Both the position numbers and the translations under genes were made by a program. DNA of 64,000 nt, taken from the NCBI RefSeq assembly GCF_015082335.1, contig NZ_BLRL01000001.1, forward strand, positions 248,001 through 312,000. Reading direction: 5' to 3'. Position 1 is the stretch's first letter; every line of letters starts with the position of its first letter. The DNA is from Moritella sp. F3. GTDB lineage: Bacteria > Pseudomonadota > Gammaproteobacteria > Enterobacterales > Moritellaceae. Shown here one piece after another: positions 1 through 10,357 of this stretch. The notes below the pieces were generated by a model, which ran no database searches, had not been told where the DNA came from, and was given only the letters and a program-made list of their open reading frames with translations.

Positions 1-2
1 TG

Positions 3-1253
3 GTATGGGTTTATGCCGTACTTGGTGGTATGAAAGGCATTACTTACACGCAAATTGCGCAATATTGTGTACTTATCTTTGCTTATACTATTCCTGCGGT
101 ATTTATTTCATTACAACTAACAGGTAATCCAATCCCACAACTTGGTTTGGGTAGTACCCTTGCTGATGGTAGCGGTGTTTACCTCCTTGATAAAATCGAT
201 ATGGTTGTTACCGACCTTGGATTTAAACAATATACCACTGACAATATGGGCGGCACGTTAAACATGTTTGCTTACACCATGTCACTGATGATTGGTACAG
301 CCGGCCTACCCCATGTAATTATGCGCTTCTTTACGGTTCCAACAGTGAAAGATGCACGTGCTTCAGCTGGTTATGCATTAGTATTCATCGCGTTACTTTA
401 TACTGTCGCGCCAGCGGTAGGTGCTATGGCACGCTTCAATCTAATGAACACGATTGAGCCAACAGCAGGTCAACCACTTGAATATGAAAAACGCCCACAA
501 TGGTTTAAAGATTGGGAAAAAACCGGTTTATTGAAATTTGAAGATAAAAATGGCGATGGTAAAATCCAATATGTTGCTGACCCAGTCAAAAATGAAATGG
601 TTAAAGTTGACCGCGACATTATGGTTCTAGCGAACCCTGCAATTGCAAATTTACCAAACTGGGTGATTGCACTGGTTGCTGCGGGTGGCTTAGCGGCTGC
701 ACTATCAACAGCAGCAGGTTTGTTATTGGCGATTTCATCAGCGATATCACACGATTTAATGAAAGGTATAATAACACCTAATATGTCAGAGAAGTCGGAA
801 CTTAAACTCAGTCGAATAGTAATGACGATTGCCGTTATTGTCGCTGGCTACCTCGGGCTTAACCCGCCTGGATTTGCCGCGGGAACAGTTGCCCTCGCCT
901 TTGGCTTAGCAGGTTCGTCATTATTCCCAGCACTAATGATGGGTATCTTTTCGAAGAAAATTAATGGTCGTGCCGCGGTAGCAGGTATGTGTTCAGGTTT
1001 AGGTATCACAATGCTGTATGTATTCCAACATAAAGGCATTATGTTTATCCCTGGTACATCATTCCTCGGTGGTATGGAAGAAAACTGGTTCCTTGGTATT
1101 TCACCAAATGCATTTGGTGTGGTTGGTGCGATAGTTAACTTCTCAGTTGCTTTCATCGTCACTAAAGTAACAGGTGATGCACCATTACATATTCAACAGC
1201 TGGTTGATAATCTGCGTTTTCCTCGTGGTGCAGGTGCAGCTGCCGACCATTAG
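3..1253 (+). CDS. Sodium:solute symporter family protein, 5'-truncated by window edge
   Basis: This is the C-terminal part of a sodium/solute symporter (SSS family), an inner-membrane carrier that couples solute uptake to Na+. The open frame continues to the left edge, so the N-terminus is missing; the first internal Met is at position 30. About 416 residues are visible, with several hydrophobic helices. An SSS-like GGMKGITYTQ segment lies near the start, and a soluble insertion around residues 150-215 contains a DKNGDGKIQY stretch that resembles a calcium-binding EF-loop. The later segment GLPHVIMRF is typical of the acetate/monocarboxylate branch (ActP-like, often paired with a small DUF4212 subunit). 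The substrate cannot be assigned from this fragment. A strong hairpin follows the stop codon. Confidence 0.88.
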   Translation, partial: VWVYAVLGGMKGITYTQIAQYCVLIFAYTIPAVFISLQLTGNPIPQLGLGSTLADGSGVYLLDKIDMVVTDLGFKQYTTDNMGGTLNMFAYTMSLMIGTAGLPHVIMRFFTVPTVKDARASAGYALVFIALLYTVAPAVGAMARFNLMNTIEPTAGQPLEYEKRPQWFKDWEKTGLLKFEDKNGDGKIQYVADPVKNEMVKVDRDIMVLANPAIANLPNWVIALVAAGGLAAALSTAAGLLLAISSAISHDLMKGIITPNMSEKSELKLSRIVMTIAVIVAGYLGLNPPGFAAGTVALAFGLAGSSLFPALMMGIFSKKINGRAAVAGMCSGLGITMLYVFQHKGIMFIPGTSFLGGMEENWFLGISPNAFGVVGAIVNFSVAFIVTKVTGDAPLHIQQLVDNLRFPRGAGAAADH

Positions 1254-1315
1254 TAAACCGCTATAGTGCGATTGAAATAACCCAATCGCGCTATTCATAC
1301 AGTAAGTTAGATAAT

Positions 1316-1351
1316 AAAAATGCCGTTCATCAATTGATGAACGGCATTTTT
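1316..1351. terminator. Bidirectional intrinsic terminator
   Basis: A perfect inverted repeat (arms AAAAATGCCGTTCATCAA and its complement) has A/T runs on both sides. It sits between the converging symporter and kdsB genes, so it can end transcription from both. Confidence 0.85.
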
Positions 1352-1464
1352 GTATTTACAATTTATCCACTTATGGCTGCGCTGTATTAAACGTTTATAT
1401 AAAAAGACTATATATTAGCGAGCTAAAGTCTGCATAAACTTGCGTAAATCTGTATTAACGATTA

Positions 1465-2229
1465 CTAACAGCATTGTGCACTGACAATATTGCGAACAAC
1501 AACCAAATCTTCAGGTGTATCAACACCAGCAGCAGGAGCTTCAAGCGCTTCTTCAACATGAATTTTCTCACCATGCCAAAGTACACGCAGTTGTTCTAAT
1601 GATTCAATTTGTTCAAGTTCAGTTTCTTGCCACTGAACATAATCACGAATAAAACCAGCACGGTATGCATAAATGCCAATATGACGTTGGTAAACAGGTT
1701 TAATCTCAGTCACAGGCGCATGCATAAAGTTATCACGATGATATGGGATCGGTGCACGGCTAAAATACAAAGCATAGCCCTGTTTATCCGTCACAACTTT
1801 AACCGCATTCGGGTTAAATACTTCTTCCACATCGGTAATAGCAACAGATAGTGTCGCCATACGTGCTTCACTTTGTTTACCTAGATTTTTAGCAACTTGC
1901 TCAATAATACGCGGTGGAATTAATGGCTCGTCACCTTGCACATTCACGATGATATCATCATCATTAAAACCAAGCTTACTGCATACTTCAGCTAAACGTT
2001 CTGTACCCGAATTATGGTCAGGAGAAGTCATACACACTTCATAACCTAATCCGGTAACAGCCTGCTCAATACGCACATCATCGGTAGCAATAACAACGCG
2101 TGACGCACCGCTTTGCAATGCTTGCTCAGCAACACGCTGGATCATTGTCTTACCACAAATATCAACTAACGGTTTGCCGGGTAAACGGCTTGACTGATAG
2201 CGCGATGGGATAATAACAATAAAACTCAT
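1465..2229 (-). CDS. kdsB: 3-deoxy-manno-octulosonate cytidylyltransferase (CMP-KDO synthetase)
   Basis: KdsB activates KDO with CTP to CMP-KDO in the cytoplasm, for addition to lipid A. The 254-residue length fits the family (about 248). The N-terminal nucleotide-binding signature [14 protein letters not shown] lies at about residues 8-21, ATDD at 48-51 and NVQGDEP at 96-102. The ATG overlaps the stop of the upstream ycaR gene by 4 nt, which indicates translational coupling. It is the last gene of the msbA-lpxK-ycaR-kdsB block and is followed by a shared terminator. Nothing looks unusual. Confidence 0.97.
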   Translation of the reverse strand: MSFIVIIPSRYQSSRLPGKPLVDICGKTMIQRVAEQALQSGASRVVIATDDVRIEQAVTGLGYEVCMTSPDHNSGTERLAEVCSKLGFNDDDIIVNVQGDEPLIPPRIIEQVAKNLGKQSEARMATLSVAITDVEEVFNPNAVKVVTDKQGYALYFSRAPIPYHRDNFMHAPVTEIKPVYQRHIGIYAYRAGFIRDYVQWQETELEQIESLEQLRVLWHGEKIHVEEALEAPAAGVDTPEDLVVVRNIVSAQCC

Positions 2230-2414
2230 TTTGCTAATTCTTCAGACGTTAACTGACGAGCTTTAACTTGCAGTAATACTGGAATACCTTCAGTAATAGG
2301 ATAAGCAAGACGGTCTGCATTACAAATAAGTTCATTATTGCTTTTGTCAAAATGTAATTTACCTTTACAAACAGGGCAAGCAATAATTTCAAGTAAGTTA
2401 TGATCCAAAGTCAT
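2226..2414 (-). CDS. ycaR: Trm112/YcaR family small zinc-ribbon-like protein
   Basis: A 62-residue protein of the Trm112/UPF0434 family. It has CPVC at residues 13-16, a third Cys at 31 and the typical ITEGIPVLL ending. Family members are small binding partners or chaperones; the bacterial role is not settled. The gene is embedded between lpxK (17-nt overlap) and kdsB (4-nt overlap), the same order as in E. coli, so the four genes are almost certainly one transcript. The motif usually has a fourth Cys, which I do not see here. Confidence 0.9.
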   Translation of the reverse strand: MTLDHNLLEIIACPVCKGKLHFDKSNNELICNADRLAYPITEGIPVLLQVKARQLTSEELAK

Positions 2415-3402
2415 GGTTTAATTCCTTTAATTTTAATAATAACTGCGGTAAAAAATCGCCATCTAAACTTGCGTTTACCGGTAAATAATACCAATTATCC
2501 TGAGCGAAAGACTGACACTTAACGGCATCTTTTTCAGTCATGATAACGGTGCGCCCCGCTGCGAACTGAGCAATATCAGCAGCAGTGAAAGCATGATGAT
2601 CGGGAAATGAAAGATGATCTTCAATAACATAATCGTGTTTTTCTAAAGTGTTATAAAAACGCTGTGGATTACCAATGCCAGCAATAGCAACATTAGCAAC
2701 CTCTGTACCGGAACCAACACCTGTTTCTGCAGCTTCATTATTGCTTACTTTACGTAGCGGAGCTGCAACCAAACGCATGTTCGCCTCGCCAGCTAAACCG
2801 TTACCGCCATTACAAATAACAAAGTCCGCCGTTTTTAGACGCCAAGCACCTTCGCGTAAAGGCCCCATCGGTAATAAGTGACCATTACCAAGACGGCGTT
2901 TACCATCGATAACAATCAATTCAATATCACGTTGCATCGCATAATGCTGTAAACCGTCATCAGTGATAATCACGTCTACATCAAAGTGAGCTAACAAATG
3001 CGCAGCTGCGGCTGTACGCACAGGACTAATAACAAGTGGGCATTGCGTGCGTTTATGTAACATAAACGGTTCGTCGCCGCTGTATGCGACAGGCGAATCG
3101 TTATTAACAATATAGGGATATTGTGGTGCTTTCGAGCCATAACCGCGGCTGATAATCCCCGGTTTGTAACCCGCTGCGATGAGCTGTTCACATAAATAAA
3201 CGACCAGGGGTGTTTTACCTGTGCCACCCACCGTAATGTTACCCACAACTATAGTTGGTACAGCAGGTTTAACACTGGCTTTAATACCCAGATCAAATAA
3301 CTTACGGCGACTGCATGTAATGGCAGCAAACGTCACACTTAGTGGCGCCAGTAACCACTTTGACCAGTGGTTACCATACCAAATATCCTCTTCAATTTTC
3401 AC
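2398..3402 (-). CDS. lpxK: Tetraacyldisaccharide 4'-kinase
   Basis: LpxK phosphorylates the 4' position of the lipid A disaccharide precursor at the inner face of the cytoplasmic membrane, making lipid IVA. The 334-residue protein has an N-terminal hydrophobic segment (about 15-30) and the P-loop [12 protein letters not shown] at 53-64. It also has the conserved GDEP segment (about 107-110) and the DDGLQH motif (about 147-152), which contains residues implicated in catalysis in this family. The gene lies 51 nt downstream of msbA and overlaps ycaR, so it belongs to the lipid A/KDO operon. Confidence 0.97.
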   Translation of the reverse strand: MKIEEDIWYGNHWSKWLLAPLSVTFAAITCSRRKLFDLGIKASVKPAVPTIVVGNITVGGTGKTPLVVYLCEQLIAAGYKPGIISRGYGSKAPQYPYIVNNDSPVAYSGDEPFMLHKRTQCPLVISPVRTAAAAHLLAHFDVDVIITDDGLQHYAMQRDIELIVIDGKRRLGNGHLLPMGPLREGAWRLKTADFVICNGGNGLAGEANMRLVAAPLRKVSNNEAAETGVGSGTEVANVAIAGIGNPQRFYNTLEKHDYVIEDHLSFPDHHAFTAADIAQFAAGRTVIMTEKDAVKCQSFAQDNWYYLPVNASLDGDFLPQLLLKLKELNHDFGS

Positions 3403-3453
3403 ACTAGCTCCTGTTATTCACACTCGTTCCTATGTTTCACACCTAACGCGCGC

Positions 3454-5229
3454 TTAGCCGCCAAGTTGTAAACGGTGTAACTGGGCGTAATGTTCACCTT
3501 TTGCAAGGAGTTCGGTGTGCGAGCCACTTTCAATGATAGAACCCGCTTCAAGCACTAAGATACGGTCGGCAGCTTCAATCGTCGTTAAACGATGGGCTAT
3601 CACTAATGAGGTTCTGTCTTTTTGTAGTGTTTCAAGCGCTTGCTGAACCTTTTTCTCAGATTCTGCGTCCAGCGCCGATGTTGCTTCATCAAGAATCAGA
3701 ATAGGAGCATCTTGTAATAACGCGCGCGCAATAGCGATACGTTGACGTTGACCGCCCGAGAGCATTGCGCCGTTCTCACCAACCATCGTATCAAAGCCAT
3801 TTTCAAAGCCTTCGATAAACTCTAATGCATTAGCTTTTGTTGCGGCTTCAATAATCTCTTCGCGCGTCACTTCATTAATACGACCATAAGCGATATTCGC
3901 AGCTACCGAGTCATTAAATAAATGCACATTTTGCGATACTAAGGCAATTTGGTTACGTAACGATTTCAATTCATAATCATGAAGAGATCTATCATCAATA
4001 CTAATCTCGCCCTTTTCTATTTCATAAAAACGCGTAATCAAACTAGCCAATGTTGATTTACCACTGCCAGAACGGCCAACAAGCGCAATCATCTCACCCG
4101 GCTGTGCGGTAAAATTCATATTCTCTATCAAACGTGCACTCGCTGTTGGATACGTGAAATCAACATTCGAGAAAGTGATTTTACCCGCAACACGTTCCGG
4201 TACATACGTACCCGTATTTTTCTCGGTTTGCAGATCCAGAATATCAAATAAGCTATTACACGCTGCAATTGCTTTTTGGATTTCAGAGTTCACGTTCGTG
4301 ATGTCACGTAATGGACGTAATAATGCCATCATAGAACCAACAATCGCAACAAATTTACCAGGGGTAAGCTCCGCTCGAATAGAATCAAAAGAGGCAAGAT
4401 ATAACACCACACCAAGTGCGAACGATGCAACAATTTGTACTAACGCATTACTCGCGGCACTCGTTGTCGCCATTTTCATTTGTTGTTGGCGGATATGATT
4501 ACTCACAGAACCAAAACGTTCACGCTCTGTTTCATGCCCTGCAGACATTAATACGTCTTTATGACCATGTAACATTTGTTGCGCTGTTGATGACACATTA
4601 CCCATCGCTTGTTGTAAGCGTCGACTGATCACACGAAAACGACGACTCACAGAGCCAATAATGATACCAACTAATGGGGCAATAAATAATAGCACCAGAG
4701 ATAACTGCCAGCTCTGATAAAACATCCAAATAAGCAAACCAAGAATGAACGCACCACTACGGAACACATTCACGATGGTTTTAGATGCAGCACCTGAAAC
4801 TTGAGTGGAGTCATAAATGATTTTTGATACTAGTTCACCTGATGGGGTTTTATCAAAAAAGCTCACCGGTAAATGCATCAGATGATCGAATAATTGACGT
4901 TGTAAACGCATGACGACTGTATTACCGGCTTTTGCCATGCAATAACTTGAACCAAACGAGGCTAAACCACGTAAAGTCACCATGCCGACGACAAACAATG
5001 GCATCCATTTCAAGAATGCGGACGTTTCAGCGTTAAAGCCATCATCGACAATCGGCTGGAGAATATTAAGTAACGTTGCATCGACAATACCGTAACCGAG
5101 CATAGCCAGAACGCCAAGGCCTAAAGTAGTTTTTAAGTCGAGAACATATATAGAAAATCGCTTGACCGTCTGCCAAGCTGTACGCTGTTGATCCATGAAA
5201 ACTGTCTTGTTATTGAGATAGGGGTTCAT
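3454..5229 (-). CDS. msbA: Lipid A export permease/ATP-binding protein MsbA
   Basis: MsbA is a homodimeric ABC flippase that moves core-lipid A across the inner membrane. At 591 residues it is slightly longer than E. coli MsbA (582). Six membrane helices lie in the first 320 residues. The nucleotide-binding domain has Walker A GRSGSGKST at 385-393, the LSGGQ signature at 490-494 and Walker B LILDE at 511-515. The start could instead be Met12 (position 5196), since neither candidate has a strong ribosome-binding site. It is the first gene of the block with lpxK, ycaR and kdsB. Confidence 0.96.
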   Translation of the reverse strand: MNPYLNNKTVFMDQQRTAWQTVKRFSIYVLDLKTTLGLGVLAMLGYGIVDATLLNILQPIVDDGFNAETSAFLKWMPLFVVGMVTLRGLASFGSSYCMAKAGNTVVMRLQRQLFDHLMHLPVSFFDKTPSGELVSKIIYDSTQVSGAASKTIVNVFRSGAFILGLLIWMFYQSWQLSLVLLFIAPLVGIIIGSVSRRFRVISRRLQQAMGNVSSTAQQMLHGHKDVLMSAGHETERERFGSVSNHIRQQQMKMATTSAASNALVQIVASFALGVVLYLASFDSIRAELTPGKFVAIVGSMMALLRPLRDITNVNSEIQKAIAACNSLFDILDLQTEKNTGTYVPERVAGKITFSNVDFTYPTASARLIENMNFTAQPGEMIALVGRSGSGKSTLASLITRFYEIEKGEISIDDRSLHDYELKSLRNQIALVSQNVHLFNDSVAANIAYGRINEVTREEIIEAATKANALEFIEGFENGFDTMVGENGAMLSGGQRQRIAIARALLQDAPILILDEATSALDAESEKKVQQALETLQKDRTSLVIAHRLTTIEAADRILVLEAGSIIESGSHTELLAKGEHYAQLHRLQLGG

Positions 5230-5309
5230 TTTAAACCTAGGTTAGCCAAAACACCAAACTTTCCAAGCTTAGAAGCTCATAATAACTGTTTTTTAACCAT
5301 ATTAACGTA

Positions 5310-5339
5310 AAAGGGCTGTTCCAAATGGACCAACCCTTT
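5310..5339 (-). terminator. Intrinsic terminator of the RND exporter operon
   Basis: An imperfect 13-bp stem (AAAGGGTTGGTCC on the minus strand) with a 4-nt loop is followed on the minus strand by TTTT. It lies just downstream of the RND gene and upstream of msbA. Confidence 0.7.
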
Positions 5340-5389
5340 AAACGATTCTGCATTAACCGCTTTGGTTAATAACCCTAACCAGCATAATG

Positions 5390-7756
5390 TTATGCTGCGT
5401 TACTATTAATCCCCTCCACTTTGGTATGATCAAGCTGTGCAACAATTGTTCTATTACCACCAATATTCAGTAGCCAAGCGAGTGCGGGTAAGAAACATAA
5501 TGCACCGAGCATATTCCAAATAAACATGAAGGTAAGCATCAATCCCATATCGGCTTGGAATTTAATAGGCGAAAGAACCCAAGTACATACACCAATAGCT
5601 AACGTGATACCCGTAAATGCAACTGCTTTACCCGTACTTGATAGTGCATATTTATAAGCATCTTGTAAGTTATCGCCCATTTTTAAACGCGCTGATAATT
5701 GGCTATAAATATAAATGCCGTAATCAACACCAATACCAACACCTAACGCGATCACAGGTAAAGTAGCCACTTTCACGCCGATTCCTAATGTCGCCATTAA
5801 CGCTTGCCCTAAAATAGAGGTCAATGCTAACGGTAAAATTATGCATATCAATGTTTTAACTGATCGGAATGTCAGGAAACATAATATAGCAACAACACCA
5901 TACACCCACATCAGCATTTGATATTGGGCTTTTTCAATCACACTGTTGGTTGCTGCTTCAATACCAGCATTACCAGCGGCAAGCGCAAAGTTCACACCCT
6001 CTGTTTTATTTGCAGCTGTGAAAGCTGTTATATCTGCGATCACCGTTTCTAGTGTATTAGCTTTATGATCATCAAGATAAATAATCAGCGGTAACATACT
6101 GCAAGTATTATTCATAAATGCTGCTGGCGCACGGCCAACTGCAGCGTTAAGCACTAACTGATTTGGGCTCAAACCTTGCCATTTCGGGTTGCCTTCATTC
6201 ATACCAACAATGGCTTTCTTAGCAATTGTTGCAACAGATAGTGTCGACTGGACACCTGGGATACCCTCGACATGTGCTTGTAATTGATTCACTGCATTTA
6301 AAGTATGATAACTACTGCACTGCTCTGCCGGCGTTTCGACCATCAATACCATAATGTCTGTACTTGCTTGGTAGTTATTAACCACATATGCATTATCGAG
6401 GTTATAACGACTGTCAGCACGCAACTCTGGCGCGCCAGCATCAAGATCACCAATTTTCAGTGATTGACCTTGATATAAGCCGACGGCAAGACAGACAACA
6501 CCAAATAGTAGTGCTGACTTAGCCCACTTCGCATCGGCAAAACGACTAAAAATCGTCACAATTAAGGGGGTTTTCGATTGTTCCGCGAGTAAGTATTTAA
6601 TGCCCGCTGGTGAAACCCCCGTCCAAGACATCAAAATAGGTAACAAGATCAAGTTCGTTAACAAAATAACCGCAACACCAACGCTTGCTGCAGTAGCAAG
6701 ATCTTGAATAACTTCAATTTCAATCACGTTTAAAGTAATAAAACCAAGGCCATCACTTAACAGTGCGATCAAACCTGGAATCGCTAATGCTCTAAACCCA
6801 AGACGCGCTGCTTGCTCAGCTTTATTACCGGCAGCCATATGCTGACCGATAGCGCTAATAAGTTGTACACCATGGCTCACCGCAATCGCAAATACTAAAA
6901 ACGGCACTAACATAGAGTAAGGATCCAGTCCCTGCCCCAATAGATTAAGTAGTCCCAGTTGCCAAATAACCGCTACCAATGCACACGTAACTGTCACCAA
7001 GGTACTTCTTAAGCAACGGCTGTACAGATACAACAAGGCAAAAGTAATGGCAATGGCCGTTAAGAAAAAGATAACCACTTCCGCCGCACCAGCAATTAGA
7101 TCACCTACCACTTTAGCAAAACCAGTAATGTGAACCTTTACTCCATTCACTTCATACTTACTGCGGATCTCCTCTAATGTATTTGATAGTTGATTGTAAT
7201 CGAGTGGTTTACCTGTATCCGGGTTAATGCTCATTAAGGGTAATAAGAATACTGCCGATTTTAAATTATCACCGACTAAATAACCTACTTGTCCCGATAA
7301 CATCACGTTACGACGCAATCGATCCAACGTCCGCTGACTGCCATCGTAATCACTCGGGATCACAGTGCCACCGACAAACCCATCTTCGGTCACTTCAGCC
7401 CAAGTTACATTTGCTGTCCAAATTGATTTCATCCCCGAACGGTCAACGCCAGAAATGAAAAATAACTCATCATTTAGAGTGCGCATTTGCTCTTGAAACT
7501 CAGCATTAAAGATATCGCCATTTTCGTTTTCAATAACAACACGTACACTATTGCCTAAGCTCGCTAACTCTTGTTTATAATTTAAATAATTTTGCACATA
7601 TTCATGCTGCACTGGGATCATCTTTTCAAATGACGCACTCGGTCTCACTAAACTTGCGTTATACGCCAAAAAAGCAGTCAGTAACACGATCACTGCAAAC
7701 ACGATGTATTTAAAACCAAATAACTGTTTCTCGATCCAAATAGTAAGCTTTTCCAT
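5390..7756 (-). CDS. RND superfamily (MMPL-type) exporter
   Basis: A 788-residue membrane protein of the RND/MMPL family, expected in the inner membrane with about 12 helices and two large periplasmic loops. One helix is near residues 17-38; clusters follow at about 220-400 and 620-770. The second loop carries the IGDLDAGAPELR segment found in a conserved group of proteobacterial exporters. The last helical cluster has GVGIGVDYGIYIYS, a typical RND transmembrane motif with its acidic residue. The start is 1 nt after the stop of the YCF48-like gene, with GGGAGG upstream, so the two are coupled. The substrate is unknown; relatives move hydrophobic molecules such as lipids or hopanoids (family knowledge). 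The DUF1302/DUF1329 partners often found with this pair are absent here. Confidence 0.88.
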   Translation of the reverse strand: MEKLTIWIEKQLFGFKYIVFAVIVLLTAFLAYNASLVRPSASFEKMIPVQHEYVQNYLNYKQELASLGNSVRVVIENENGDIFNAEFQEQMRTLNDELFFISGVDRSGMKSIWTANVTWAEVTEDGFVGGTVIPSDYDGSQRTLDRLRRNVMLSGQVGYLVGDNLKSAVFLLPLMSINPDTGKPLDYNQLSNTLEEIRSKYEVNGVKVHITGFAKVVGDLIAGAAEVVIFFLTAIAITFALLYLYSRCLRSTLVTVTCALVAVIWQLGLLNLLGQGLDPYSMLVPFLVFAIAVSHGVQLISAIGQHMAAGNKAEQAARLGFRALAIPGLIALLSDGLGFITLNVIEIEVIQDLATAASVGVAVILLTNLILLPILMSWTGVSPAGIKYLLAEQSKTPLIVTIFSRFADAKWAKSALLFGVVCLAVGLYQGQSLKIGDLDAGAPELRADSRYNLDNAYVVNNYQASTDIMVLMVETPAEQCSSYHTLNAVNQLQAHVEGIPGVQSTLSVATIAKKAIVGMNEGNPKWQGLSPNQLVLNAAVGRAPAAFMNNTCSMLPLIIYLDDHKANTLETVIADITAFTAANKTEGVNFALAAGNAGIEAATNSVIEKAQYQMLMWVYGVVAILCFLTFRSVKTLICIILPLALTSILGQALMATLGIGVKVATLPVIALGVGIGVDYGIYIYSQLSARLKMGDNLQDAYKYALSSTGKAVAFTGITLAIGVCTWVLSPIKFQADMGLMLTFMFIWNMLGALCFLPALAWLLNIGGNRTIVAQLDHTKVEGINSNAA

Positions 7757-7757
7757 A

Positions 7758-8984
7758 TTACTTCAGACCTCCCTGTACGAGTTCATTTTTACTGCTCGTT
7801 TGCCAACCGCGTAACCCAGTCGTAAGCACATTATCATCAACAACTTTAACTGCGGTGATATCGATACGTTGATTTGACGTTGAAATATTACTGAAGGTTT
7901 TCCCGTTATAGACTAGCTTTAGTCCACCAGCGCCGACTAATAACAGCTCTGTACTATTGAGCCAATCAGCAGAGAAGATATGATTAGTCACCCCTGTATT
8001 CAGGTGCTGCCAAGTATCACCCTGATCTTGTGATGCAAACATATTGCCACGTAACCCGTAGCTGTAGAGCGTCGAGCCATTAACGTCGATACCAAACAAA
8101 GAACCCGTGTAATCTATATCTAAAGCACGCCACTTGTTACCGGCTTCAGAACGAGAGGCCACCATAGCAAGGCCTGCTTCACCGACAACATAGATATTAT
8201 TATCTGCATCTGTCGTTATCGCATTTAGATGGAACCCTTCAGGGTTTGGGACTTGGTAGCCGATATATTGCCAACTATTACCTGCGTCTTTGGTTTCTAA
8301 CATTGCGCCATAAGCACCAACCACAAGGCCATAATCGGACGTAGTGAATCGCACATCAAAAAATGAAATTTCAATGCCTGCATTAGCCGTTAAATCTTCG
8401 AGTTTATAAATCGCATCATCGAGTTGCATCTCTAACTCATCAAGCGCATCTTCATCGATACTGTCTTGATCAACATTATCGCCAGCAATAACCCCCTCAG
8501 CTTCAGCAAGTTCAAACTGAGCGGTTAAGATCACAATTTGCTGTTCTAAGCTGGTTTTAAGCAAACCCGTTAACTGTAAGCCATCAAACACTTTAATCCA
8601 GTTATGACCGCCATCAATGGTTTTTAATATTACCCCTTGATGGCCGACAGCCCAAGCCACTTTATCATCGACAAAGTCGACTGCGGTGATTGTCGTTTGC
8701 ACCGGGACACGGGCCTGAACCCAAGCCGTCGCAGCACTAGATCGCACAAGAATACGGCCGTATTCACCAACCATAATCTGACGTTTCTGGAAATATTCAA
8801 TATCTAAAAAGACGCTTTCTTCGACAAGGCTATTCATTTCAGCTGCCAGCTGCAACACGTTGTTATCAACATAATTGCTTGCATTATTATTTACATCACT
8901 TATCGCTTGCTCTGCGCTGGCACTATGTACAGGTAAACTTAATGCACATAACAGCGCTAGCGATTTTTTATCCATTCGAGGCAT
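7758..8984 (-). CDS. YCF48/BNR-repeat beta-propeller protein, exported
   Basis: About 408 residues with an N-terminal signal peptide: basic MDKK, a hydrophobic stretch, then VHSASA-EQ as the probable cleavage site. The mature part has repeated propeller blades of the form AVGxxGxILKTxDGGxxW, for example near residues 113-131 and 225-243 and the SQDQGDTWQ unit near 323. These match photosystem-II-assembly-factor-like (YCF48) repeats. A charged, coiled-coil-like insertion rich in D/E lies at about 165-200. I choose the ATG at 8984, with AAGGTG six bases upstream, over the GTG at 8993. It is coupled to the RND gene and is probably a periplasmic partner of that exporter. Confidence 0.83.
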   Translation of the reverse strand: MPRMDKKSLALLCALSLPVHSASAEQAISDVNNNASNYVDNNVLQLAAEMNSLVEESVFLDIEYFQKRQIMVGEYGRILVRSSAATAWVQARVPVQTTITAVDFVDDKVAWAVGHQGVILKTIDGGHNWIKVFDGLQLTGLLKTSLEQQIVILTAQFELAEAEGVIAGDNVDQDSIDEDALDELEMQLDDAIYKLEDLTANAGIEISFFDVRFTTSDYGLVVGAYGAMLETKDAGNSWQYIGYQVPNPEGFHLNAITTDADNNIYVVGEAGLAMVASRSEAGNKWRALDIDYTGSLFGIDVNGSTLYSYGLRGNMFASQDQGDTWQHLNTGVTNHIFSADWLNSTELLLVGAGGLKLVYNGKTFSNISTSNQRIDITAVKVVDDNVLTTGLRGWQTSSKNELVQGGLK

Positions 8985-9084
8985 TTGTATCACCTTAATC
9001 CCTTAAGTTTACGAAGGTCTTTCACTAAGACCCATATTTTATCCAATGGCACTCCATCACCACGTTATATAATCATATCAATTA

Positions 9085-10122
9085 CTACAAATTAACGGCT
9101 ATTTTTGAATGTTCATGTTCTCCTCGGTACGCCCCCGGTGTAATGCCTTTCCAACGTTTAAAAGCCCGTGAGAAATTAGCCACGTTAGAAAATCCTAACA
9201 AATAGCTTATTTCCCCTAAAGATAAACGGTTTTGGTCTAAGTGCTGAACAGCGGTTGTTTGGCGTATATTTTCGACTAAATCCTTATAGCTGGTTCCTGA
9301 ATCATTTAATTTTCGCTGTAAGCTACGTTGACTAAAGTTCAGTTTCCCAGCCACAAAGTCAATATTGGGAACACCCGTGGCCATCACAGAAACAACTTCG
9401 GAACGTACTTGGCTGACGACATTATTACAATCAAGTCCAGCAAGATAATCATCTGCCGCTTTATCACTGAGAGAGACAAGATCCGGTGCAAAGTTTGGTA
9501 GGCGCTTCGATAATAATTTACTGTCCATAACTAACATAGACTTACCTGAATTAAACTCGATTGGGCAACCGGTATGAGCTTCAAACTTATCGACGCATCG
9601 CGCAGATACTGTGGTATATATTTTCACGGGAGAGAAACCTGGATTTGACAGGTCACGGCATATTTTTATAATCGACAGTAGCATCGTTAGTTCAAGTTGT
9701 GCACCGATGCGATCAATCTTATCCGCAGATTCATTCAGGTTCAGTTCCAAATAACAAAACTGTCCATCTTCAGTTAAATTAATGCGGCATGCACTACTAA
9801 GTACGCGATCATAATGCACTAAACGGCTAAATGCGTCTTGTAATGATGAGGATGCTTGCAGTGCATAGCCTAATGCATGGAAGGTGGTTGCGACGATGCA
9901 TTGGCTCACTTTTATCGATAAAAGCGGATCGTCCGTGAGTAATGCTGATTGTTCAAAGAGTTTGTTGCAAAGTTTAACCGGTACACGGCTGCCTACACTG
10001 GTGACATCTTCAATGCAAAGGTCTGATTTAGAAAGTAGTTCAAAAGGTTCGATCCCTTTCCATAATAACGCTTTATATAAGGCTACTAACCAGCCCCCAA
10101 TAACATCTCCTTGTCCATCCAT
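9085..10122 (-). CDS. AraC family transcriptional regulator
   Basis: A cytoplasmic DNA-binding regulator of 345 residues. The N-terminal two thirds form an arabinose-binding-like domain of the OruR/ToxT-type group. The C-terminal HTH_18 domain contains FSQRSLQRKL (first helix-turn-helix) and LSLGEISYLLGFSNVANFSRAFKRW (written here only as a region, about residues 297-321), followed by GITPGAYR. The start is the ATG at 10122, preceded by AAGGAG; the longer GTG start is less likely. It points the same way as the YCF48/RND pair, 100 bp upstream of it, so it may regulate that operon (inference). Confidence 0.9.
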   Translation of the reverse strand: MDGQGDVIGGWLVALYKALLWKGIEPFELLSKSDLCIEDVTSVGSRVPVKLCNKLFEQSALLTDDPLLSIKVSQCIVATTFHALGYALQASSSLQDAFSRLVHYDRVLSSACRINLTEDGQFCYLELNLNESADKIDRIGAQLELTMLLSIIKICRDLSNPGFSPVKIYTTVSARCVDKFEAHTGCPIEFNSGKSMLVMDSKLLSKRLPNFAPDLVSLSDKAADDYLAGLDCNNVVSQVRSEVVSVMATGVPNIDFVAGKLNFSQRSLQRKLNDSGTSYKDLVENIRQTTAVQHLDQNRLSLGEISYLLGFSNVANFSRAFKRWKGITPGAYRGEHEHSKIAVNL

Positions 10123-10357
10123 TATCAGCACTCCTTTGCTTATATTCGCGTAGCTTCATTAATAATGGTTTATAAATGACGTACCTACCAAAATCAAATC
10201 AAACCATATAGAACAAATATTTCACATGAGCAACATAATCGCAACAACTTTAATGCAAAAGTAGGAGCTAAAGTTATTAATAGTTCAAACGTTTGATTAA
10301 ATTATTATAAAGGTATTAGATTACTTACAAATTTAATACCTATATATAGGGTATTTA
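10123..10357. promoter_or_regulatory. AT-rich promoter region of the AraC gene with a 12-bp palindrome
   Basis: This non-coding stretch upstream of the minus-strand AraC gene holds the perfect palindrome TCAAACGTTTGA at 10285-10296. That is about 160 bp before the start codon and could be an operator. No certain -35/-10 pair was identified. Confidence 0.3.
10335..10355 (-). terminator. Weak hairpin after the 458-residue gene
   Basis: Complementary arms AATACC and GGTATT flank an AT loop directly downstream of the stop codon at 10358. The following sequence is T-rich but not a clean T-run. Confidence 0.4.
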
